Part shown: positions 56,729 through 64,000 of the stretch, in pieces
Numbering within the stretch: position 1 is the stretch's first letter
How the letters are laid out: every line of letters starts with the position of its first letter
Made by a program: the position numbers and the translations under genes
The notes under the pieces: generated by a model
What the model was told of the DNA's origin: nothing
The model's database searches: none
The model's input: only the letters and a program-made list of their open reading frames with translations
NCBI GenBank assembly: GCA_028571685.1
Contig: CM053162.1
Location: forward strand, 11,412,001-11,476,000
Direction of reading: 5' to 3'
DNA from: Heterohyrax brucei
Taxonomy: Eukaryota; Chordata; Mammalia; Hyracoidea; Procaviidae
Length of the DNA stretch: 64,000 nucleotides

Positions 56729-57242
56729 CGTCTTAGTCATCTAGTGTTGCTATAACAGAAAAACTACACGTGAGTCGCTTCACCAAAGGACATTTATTTC
56801 TTCACAGTCCAGCAGGCTGTAAGTCCACATTCAGGCCATTAGCTCTGGGGAAGATTTCTTTCTCTGTTGGCTCTGGAGGGAGGTCTTTGTGATACATCAG
56901 CCTTCTGTTGGTCTGGGAGCATCTAAGTGTGGGAACCTCAGGTCCAAAGGATATGCTTTGCTCCTGGCACTGCTTTGGTGGTATGAGGTCTCTGTGTCTC
57001 TCTGCTCACCTCTTCTATATCTGAAAAAAAAAAAATTGGCTTAAGACACAATCCAGTCTTGTAAATCTCATCATTGTAACTGCTGCTAATGCAACTTGTT
57101 AAATCATAGTGGTAAAATATACAACATATAAGAAACCTCGTCAAATGACAGAATGGTAGATGATCATGCAGTTATGGGAATCATGGCCTAACCAAGATGA
57201 TGAATAAATTTTTTTTGCTGGAACACAATTCAGTCCACGACA
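56729..57242 (-). mobile_element. MaLR-type LTR, minus strand
   Basis: 'GTCTTAGTCATCTAGTGTTGCTATAACAGAAA', 'TTCACAGTCCAGCAGGCTGTAAGTCC', then 'TCATGGCCTAACCAAG' and 'CACAATTCAGTCCACGACA'. An A12 run is at 57024-57036. Confidence 0.88.
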
Positions 57243-57895
57243 TACCCTTTCCTCTACCTTAGGATCTTTTGTTCATTCCGCACTAAAATTTTTCAAAAAC
57301 TTGTATGTATTTGCTGTGTCTACTTCATTACCTCTCTTAAACCTTTTCCATTTGAGTTTTCATTCCATCATTCTACTGAAACTCTTTTTAATCAAGGCTA
57401 CAGTGACCTGTATCTTACCACAGCCAATTGTCAGTGTCTTACTGGTCTCTCACCACCATTCTGCATTGGTTTACTCCCTTTGACCTTTTAGCCATGTGTT
57501 CCCTATGTCCATTTGACAGATTCTTTCTAACCTTCTGAAATTTAGGTTTTGGAAGTATCCCTAGTCTCTCCTGGGTGATCTTAGCCACCTGTTAAGTAAA
57601 AGATAATTCTATTATAAATCAAGCTTCCTGTTAAATAAAAGATATTCTGTTGCACACCTGAAAAAATACAACTTCATAATGACCTGAATCAGAGGTTGGA
57701 GTCAGAAGGAGAATTCTCACATTCCTCTGAGGTGTGCTCAGACTGTAGTAAAGTAGAAGAGCATCTTCTGGTTTGAGTAACCCTTCCCTTCGTATTCCAG
57801 TCTCTTCTTCATGAGAGACTTTGCATGCACTTGTATGGACACTCTGTCCTGTATTTCCGCATACCGCTTCATCATCGAAGTGTATTTACTTGATT
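57243..57895. other. Unassigned, possibly very old repeat
   Basis: 57290-57500 has a conserved-looking text ('CAAGGCTACAGTGACCTG') reminiscent of ancient mammalian repeats, but I cannot name it. Confidence 0.3.
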
Positions 57896-57897
57896 TT

Positions 57898-58112
57898 GTT
57901 GTTGTCTTTTATTGTCACATTGATTCTGACTCACGGCAACCACATGTGTTGTGAAGCAGAATTTGCTTGCTCCATAGAGTTTTCAAGACTGTGACCTTTC
58001 AGAAGCAAATTGCCAGGCCTGTCTTCCAGGGTGCCTCTAGGTGGGTTTAAACTGCTAGTTCTCTGACTAGTAGCTGAGTGCCTAAACATTTGTGCCACCT
58101 ACGGACTTCTCT
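57898..58112 (-). repeat. AfroSINE (long form), minus strand
   Basis: 'TTGTCACATTGATTCTGACTC', 'GAAGCAAATTGCCAGGCC' and 'TTGTGCCACCTACGGACTTC'. Confidence 0.88.
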
Positions 58113-58125
58113 CCAGTTTGGCCTG

Positions 58126-58182
58126 TGTGTTGATTCTGACTCATGGTGTGTTGTGTGTTGATTCTGACTCGTGGTGACTGAA
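58126..58182 (-). repeat. Short tandem duplication of AfroSINE tail
   Basis: 'GTGTTGATTCTGACTCATGG' and 'GTGTTGATTCTGACTCGTGG' lie 30 bp apart; both are the AfroSINE 3' end on the minus strand. Confidence 0.75.
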
Positions 58183-58194
58183 TCAGAGATTGGA

Positions 58195-58582
58195 GTTATC
58201 TAGTACTGCTGTGACAAAATACTGTAATTGGATGGCTTTAGCACACAAATTTATTTTCTCACAATTAAGGAGATTAGAAGTTCAGATTTAGAGTACCAGT
58301 TCTAGGAGAAGGATTTCTTTTTTTGTCAGTTCTGGAGGAAGAGCCTTGTCTCTTTAGCTTCTGCTTCTTGGTTCGCTGGGGATCTCCATGAGTCTTTGCA
58401 TCTATCTTACCCCTTGTCTCTTGTTTAATTTCTATCTCAAAAGAGATTGACTCAAATACACCCTAGAGTAATCCTGCCTCATTAACATAAGAAAGAGAAT
58501 CTGTTCCTAAAAGGGATTATAGCCAGAGGCATAGAGATTATGATTTCCAATCCATAGTTTTGGGGCACATAATTTAATTTAC
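58195..58582 (-). mobile_element. MaLR-type LTR, minus strand
   Basis: 'ATCTAGTACTGCTGTGACAAAATAC', 'GGATGGCTTTAGCACACAAATTTATT', 'CTCACAATTAAGGAGATTAGAAG' and 'CATTAACATAAGAAAGAGAATC'. Confidence 0.85.
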
Positions 58583-58584
58583 AG

Positions 58585-58750
58585 CAGTGACCCTACGGTA
58601 CAGAGAACTGTCCCATTGGGTTTCCTAATCCGAAATTTTTGTGGGAGCAGATTGCCAGGCACTTTCTACCACAAGCTGCTAGCGGATTCAAACTGTTAAT
58701 TTTTCACTTAGGAAGGAAGTATTTAACTGTTGCACCACAAGGGCTCCTTC
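58585..58750 (-). repeat. AfroSINE, minus strand, diverged
   Basis: 'CAGTGACCCTACGGTACAGAG', 'GCAGATTGCCAGGCAC', 'GCTAGCGGATTCAAACTG' and 'GTTGCACCACAAGGGCTCC'. Confidence 0.82.
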
Positions 58751-58867
58751 TCCAAGGCTGTCAGTACTGGTTGTGAGTTTGTCTGCCCTTGGGAGGACTG
58801 ACTCAAGGTAGAGGCCCGAGCAGACACTGAAAGTAGACAGGAGATTTTAGTGGCTTGGGCAGGGTGG

Positions 58868-59080
58868 AAGGAGTCCTGTTGGTGGTGCATTGGTGAAACT
58901 CTTGGCTGCTAACCAAAAGGTCTACAGTTTGAACCCACTAGCTACTCTGTGGGAGAAAGATGTGGCAGCCTGCTTTCATAAAGATTACAGCCTTGGGAAC
59001 CCAGTGGAGTAGTTCTGTGCTGTCCTGTAGGGTCCCTGTGAGTCACAGTTGACTTAACAGCAGTAGGTTTTGGTTTGGTC
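58868..59080 (+). repeat. AfroSINE (long form)
   Basis: 'GGAGTCCTGTTGGTGGTGCA', 'TTGGCTGCTAACCAAAAGGTC', 'CATAAAGATTACAGCCTTGG', 'GACTTAACAGCAGTAGGTTTTGGTTTGG'. Confidence 0.92.
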
Positions 59081-61599
59081 AAGAAGGGATTGAAATATGT
59101 AGGCTACAGGTTGGAACATCCTTTAGGTCAGAAAACACGTGGCAGAGTTGTGATTGGAGGAGGGACAGAGCATGATCCTCTAAAGCTGGGCGGGACAGAG
59201 ATACCTATTGCTGAGGTCCAAGGCACTATGGCACTATTCTGGCTGAGCTCTGGAGTTAATCTACCCTGTAAGCCAGTTAGTATGGAAGATACTGACTTCC
59301 CTCTCTTACCGTACCCCAAATTAGATGTGTTTTAGTTGGCATTTCCTTACTGCTGTGAAAGGGAGTACTCTGTGTTCCACATGGGTCAGAGATGTAGATT
59401 TCCTCAGCTGTTGATGAGGGTTGATAGTGCCAGGGTGTGTACCCAGAACTCTAGACTGGTTACTGTTGGCTGCCAGCAGCGTGACGTGTTTACCCTTGTG
59501 TGCCTGTACCAGTGTTACTGTTTTCTGTGTGTACCATAAAGTGAAGAAGGTTGGGAACCGCTGTTGTGGACCATTGGAAGGTGACTTGGATTTGTGCTGT
59601 GAATGTGTAGTGAGCCTTACAGTATCGTGTGTATTGCATAGGGCTTTAGAGTGTTTTGGTCAAAGTAGGTTTGTGTCCCCTTGATTAGTGAGAAAATAGA
59701 TCCAGGTTAAGTAGCTTCTCTAGCTACGCATTCTTACTCAGATAGGACAGTCGAAACTAGAACTTCATTCTTCTAATTCCTATTTTGGTATATTCTCTAG
59801 ACTAACCCAGATCGTGTTTCTTGTTTTGGATGTAGGACTTCTTTTCCTGTAGGTCAGTATAATAGTACTTTTTTTTTTCTGGCTCATTTAGGGCTTGCAG
59901 GCAATTACATTCTTCAGTGCTGTTCCGTTTCAACTTCTGTATCATTGTTACTCTTTATTGCTATTTTTCAATCTAAATACTGCAATTAATATTTAATCCC
60001 CACTGTTTTATCGTGAGATCCAACCAGTTGAAATCTTTGGGCTTGATTTTCAAGGAGACTTTTGTATAATCCTCCATAATTCAGGTTCAGTTTCAGTAAA
60101 TGGTAAATATCTGTCTTAATGTTGTTAAGTTGCTGTGAGGTGAATTACTTTTCTCTGTGACCTTTCTAGCTGTGGTCTTCTCTGGCTGCCGCCCTGGTGA
60201 TTGGATACAGGTATACAGATAAGATAATTGGGCCCACTGAGGGGATTAGTCAGTTTTGCCTTAAAATAGACCCACTTCCAGAGCACCCACTGCCAGAGAA
60301 GGAGAGATAAAGCGGAAACTTGAAAGAACAATAGCACAGTGGGCTTCCTGGCCCATGGAGTTTGAAAGCTGAGTACCTTTGGGCCAGGGAATCAGCTATG
60401 CCTGACCCATGGATTTGGGACTTACCGGCTTCCACAACTGTGTAAGCTGTTTTCTTTGTGCGGTTCTTGAGTTCTGTGAGATGTTGTAGTGACTTATTGA
60501 ACGCAAAGGCAAGAGAGAAAGTACGGAGGGGAGAGGGAATAGTTGATGTTAGAGGTGATATAATGGTTTCAGCTGCTTGGGCGAGTTGGACATTTGACAC
60601 ATCTTTATCCTCTACCTCATAGGAACCAGCTTTGTGCTGATTGTTATAAAAGAAATTATTGGTGTAGTAATTATTAATGTTCAGTTATTATTTTTATTAT
60701 TATTGTTCAATTATTATGGCATGCTAGGAACTGTTCTGAACGCCGTATATGTTATTATCACATTTAATGGTAGTTGCACCATGGAGAAGTTAGTTTTTCA
60801 GTAATTTTCTGGATGTCTGATTAACACTGAAGTATAGTTCATAGACAGTATTTTAATATACTTAAAGATAATTATTTAACTGAAAGCTCAGTCTATATTT
60901 GGTACAGTGAGATGAAGGAGATTTTTAGAGAAGTAGGGTTGTTTTGGTGTTGTAGTTTTCTTTCATGAGTCGAGGCTTACTAGATGGTAGCTAACAACAA
61001 GTTGTCTTCCCGGAGAGTAGTGTCAGTAATTTAGCAGCTAATGCTCTGAAAGGTTGCTAGCTGAAACACTAATCCAGTGATTTTCAGTCTCTTCTAGCAA
61101 CAGAACCTTTCTCCAAGCCCCCCAGACAAAATTTCACATGTACCTCCAGTGTTTCCACAGATAATAATTTGCTAGTATATGCTTATGTGAAAAATCAGTG
61201 TATAAGGTTAACTTTTTTTGTTAATCAGTAGTGACATAGTTCATACATTTGTGGTTTCCATTGTGTTAAAAATTTGTGTGTTACAGGTTTTGAAAGTTTT
61301 GTCTGGTACAGTTTTAAAAATAGCTAATAACACCTTCAAATCAAGTGTGTTAAGTATGCCTCAGGCTGTGTCCTGGAAATTAGTGTGTAAAACACTGTTT
61401 GTTTGGGTGTCTTTCTACAGCCCAGAGTTCTATTTCCAAGACAACTAGATGGCATTGAGGTCCAAAGAACCGTTATTTCCTGTGTAAAGTTAGTTGTCAA
61501 CTATGAGAAGTTCTTCACTTCATTAGGGTTAAAATGTCGAGCTAGTTGAATAGCCTAACAACTAGCCATCCAGACTCACTTTTTGATTCTCTTCTAATA
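59081..61599. other. Unassigned stretch
   Basis: The longest run in the window without a repeat I can name apart from the region after the CpG island. Frames up to 116 codons (minus, 60250-60600) show no domain. A (TTATTA)-rich patch is at 60655-60720. Confidence 0.35.
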
Positions 61600-61782
61600 A
61601 AAAAACAACAAAAAAACCCCACTGCCACTGAGTAGGTTCTGAATCATAGTGACCCTGTACTATATAGGTCAGAGTGGACCTGTCCTATAGAGTTTCTTAG
61701 GAGCACCTTGTGGATTTCAACTGCCAACCTTTTGGTTAGCAGAAGTACCACTTAACCCACCATACCAACAAGGTTTCCCTCT
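61600..61782 (-). repeat. AfroSINE, minus strand
   Basis: 'CCCCACTGCCACTGAGTAGG', 'GGTCAGAGTGGACCTGTCC', 'ACCTTTTGGTTAGCAGAAG', 'ACCATACCAACAAGGTTTCC'. The A-rich tail is at 61599-61619. Confidence 0.92.
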
Positions 61783-62869
61783 CCTCTAATAGGGTCTAGG
61801 ATATGTGTCAAAAGGCATCTTGTTTTTCTTTGTGTCCTGACGTGGTTTAAATTTAAGGCCAATTCATGTACTTGTATTTTAAGATACTGAGGCTTGGTAA
61901 ATATGTTAGAATTTTTGTAGTTAGCTTTGAGAAAGAATTTTACGCTTTGAAATTTCATCCTAGTTTTTCAGCAGCATTTGTTAGCTTTGTAATGGAAATT
62001 AGTAATTTCTAAAGTGAAATCTTCAGGAAACAAATCACTCTTTAGTTTGTTTTTTCTTCTAGTGGAGTACCTCATGAATTTACAGTATTTATAATGAAAT
62101 ACACTATGATTTTTAAAGCCCTGACTATTACCTTAATTACGGTGCTGTGACATTTATTAGTTTTACAGAGCTTAAGTTGTTTGAAAACTGGCACTTCTGG
62201 CTGACCTTTCAACCTTAACAGCAGTAAGAAAAACTGACACAAATTTAGAATATATTAACAAGTATTGGAAGAAGATTTTATTTTATTTTTTAAATTTTTT
62301 CGTTAGACATTTTTTTTAGTGTATAGAAGTAATGTATAATAAATGATTCTATACTGATTCACCTGGGGGGGATTCACCTATATGTAGGTTCTTCTGCTGT
62401 ATGAAAGCAGGATAACTATTCCCCTGCTGTATGAAAGCAGAGCATTCCTGTAAGTATTTTGTAAGGCAAAATTGTTTAAAGTGAACCAGTTACCATTAGT
62501 TTACATGAGAAAAATATTTGCGCCTTCCCCTACCTAAAATATAACCTACCAAATCCTACCAAAAAACACACAGAAGCTAAAATAACACTAACATAGTAAA
62601 AGCAGGAATGATAAATACACAGTCTATGTAAAGTAGAAATAAGCTGTGTACAGTTTAGGGCCACTTACCAGAATCAGCAAGATGTGAGAACACTGGAAGG
62701 CTGAGAGGTGGAGGTGGCAGTGATAGTAACCCTGGTAGCTGTAACACATGGAACTGGGTTGAAGGTTAAGTGTTTGAATCCCAGAGAAGTGTGGGATTTA
62801 TATTAACTGTGAATGTGGAGGGATGAGTCCCACAGTTAAAGAACTGCACAGGGGACAAGTTGAGGATGG
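61783..62869. other. Unassigned stretch
   Basis: AT-rich. A direct duplication 'CTGCTGTATGAAAGCAG' occurs at 62394-62410 and 62423-62439. A weak AfroSINE-like head may lie at 62725-62800. Confidence 0.4.
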
Positions 62870-62936
62870 TGGGTGTGGGTGTGGGGGTGTGGGTGTGGGT
62901 GTGGGGGTGTGGGTGTGGGTGTGGGTGTGGGTGTGT
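62870..62936 (+). repeat. G-rich minisatellite (GGGTGT)n
   Basis: About ten imperfect copies of GGGTGT, some with five G. The + strand carries many G3-5 runs in close spacing. Confidence 0.96.
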
Positions 62937-62956
62937 GAGAGAGAGAGAGAGAGAGA
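62937..62956 (+). repeat. (GA)n microsatellite
   Basis: Uninterrupted GA run joined to the minisatellite. Confidence 0.95.
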
Positions 62957-63432
62957 TTGGTTGTGGCTGGGGCTTTCAATAAAGACAAAGAAGTTACAAA
63001 GGAGGAACTTGGTCAAGTTGTTATGTAAAATGGGTGGTAAATGCCTTGACATTGATGTAGATACTTTACCTAGTGTCTGCCTTGCTCTGGAGGGGTGAGA
63101 ACAGATGTGGCTCTCCTGCTGAATGCTATTTTTACTTTTCACCTTTTTTTCTTAAAAGTGAAAATTGTCTTTGGAGTTTTTTCAGTTAGGAAAAACAGAT
63201 ACTTATGTAGGTTTTTATAAAAGTGAAGTGGCATCAAGTGAATTTTTGAAAAGCAGGTACACCTTTATTGCACCATTCTCTTGTAGGGATACATTGTGAC
63301 CAAATATATTAAAAACTTCTGAAAGTGTGCAAAATTGTGTTTTGAAATGGTTGTAAAATAGTAGCTCTAACTATTTTATATATTTACTTGTAGTTTGAAT
63401 AAACTGAAATCTTAGTATTAATGCAGCAGGTG
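62957..63432. other. Unassigned stretch
   Basis: No gene or repeat seen. Confidence 0.35.
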
Positions 63433-63880
63433 TGTGTTGTTAGTTGCTGTTGAGTTGGTGCTGACTGGTGATAAACTCATGTATGACATGATATGACATT
63501 GCCCAGTCCTGCGTTATCTTCATGATTGCCAGTATATTTGAGGACATTGTTTTGGCTGATGTCTGAGTCCTTCTCATTGAGGGGTTTCTGCATTTTTGCT
63601 GATTGTCCACCGAACATGATGTCATTTTCTAGCGATTGGTCTTTCCTGATGATGCATTCGAAGTAAGCGAGTCACAGTCTTGCCATCCTCACTTCTAAGA
63701 AGCATTCTGGAAGTTGTATTTCTTCTAAGACTGATTTGTTCATTCTTCTGGCTGTCAATAGTGTGCTCAGTGTTCTTTGCCAACCCTGAATTTCAAATGC
63801 GTCAATTCTTCTGTCTTCGTTTTTCATCACACAGCTTTTGCATTCATGTGAGGTGATTGAAAAGATTATTGCTATCTACT
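63433..63880 (-). mobile_element. RTE-type (BovB-like) LINE 3' end, minus strand
   Basis: On the minus strand, translation from about 63840 to 63660 gives NEDRRIDAFEIQGWQRTL, TARRMNKSVLEEIQ and FLEVRMARL, in frame pieces typical of the C-terminus of the RTE/BovB polymerase. A short 3' tail follows, ending 'CAACTCAACAGCAACTAACA' on the minus strand. This tail resembles the ends of the repeats at 32757 and 52066. The sequence is cut by frame breaks. Confidence 0.85.
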
Positions 63881-64000
63881 GGAAGTAGTTTTGTAGGAGG
63901 TAAAAAGTAGGGCCTGTTCTATGTGATACAAGTCATTAGAAATTAAAAAGACAGGAAAGAGCCAGAATAAAAAGATAATACAATGCAAGCTTTATTAGAA

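Noticed and set aside
62798-63142. Frames through the minisatellite
   Set aside because: They are translations of simple repeats.
1-64000. CRISPR array, bacterial operon, phage or plasmid content
   Set aside because: No regularly spaced direct repeats with unique spacers and no bacterial gene structure; the sequence is plainly mammalian nuclear DNA.

Overview
The window looks like a piece of a placental mammal nuclear genome from Afrotheria, most likely Paenungulata and probably an elephant. The evidence is the repeat content. There are about two dozen copies of the tRNA-derived AfroSINE (head 'CCTGGTGGCGCAGTGGTTAA', tail 'GACTCGACGGCA'), a second SINE family with a tRNA-Gly-like head, an RTE (BovB-like) LINE end, several MaLR-type LTRs and lineage-type L1 elements, on top of ancient MIR, L2 and MER5A/hAT relics shared by all mammals. 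Base composition is AT-rich and no complete protein-coding gene of the host is visible.

Layout. 1-1545: a MaLR provirus remnant inside an RTE-related repeat. 2186-5126: a 5'-truncated L1 on the + strand with a 14-bp target-site duplication. 5.1-12.4 kb: mostly unassignable sequence with scattered AfroSINE, MIR and L2. 13.7-14.25 kb: two mariner 3' halves in inverted orientation. 15247-16215: a degenerate Tc1/mariner element with recognisable terminal inverted repeats and a transposase of a type I know mainly from arthropods. 16.2-18.8 kb: MaLR LTRs. 19.2-24.2 kb: a long minus-strand L1 with an internal deletion. 24.3-40 kb: solo LTRs, SINEs, microsatellites and anonymous sequence. About 40.39-41.65 kb: one strong CpG island with a plausible non-coding first exon ending at a consensus splice donor (41367/41368), so transcription of a host gene probably starts here on the + strand. 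41.4-44.4 kb carries almost no young repeats. 44.84-51.8 kb: a near full-length but dead L1 on the minus strand, itself hit by a MaLR LTR (46290-46813) and a truncated AfroSINE (47590-47694), both with target-site duplications. 51.8-64 kb: more SINEs, three MaLR LTRs, a G-rich minisatellite, and an RTE LINE 3' end at the right edge. If the CpG-island exon is real, everything from 41.37 kb to the right edge would be its first intron.

How the parts relate. The mobile elements can be partly ordered by nesting: AfroSINE into MaLR LTR, MaLR LTR and AfroSINE into L1, MaLR provirus into an RTE-derived repeat. The tRNA-Gly-headed SINE shares its tail with the RTE LINE, which suggests RTE supplied its retrotransposition machinery. 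I found no credible new biological system. The most unusual items are the arthropod-type Tc1/mariner relic with intact terminal repeats, the palindromic mariner, and a 19-bp templated insertion that makes a perfect hairpin in L1.
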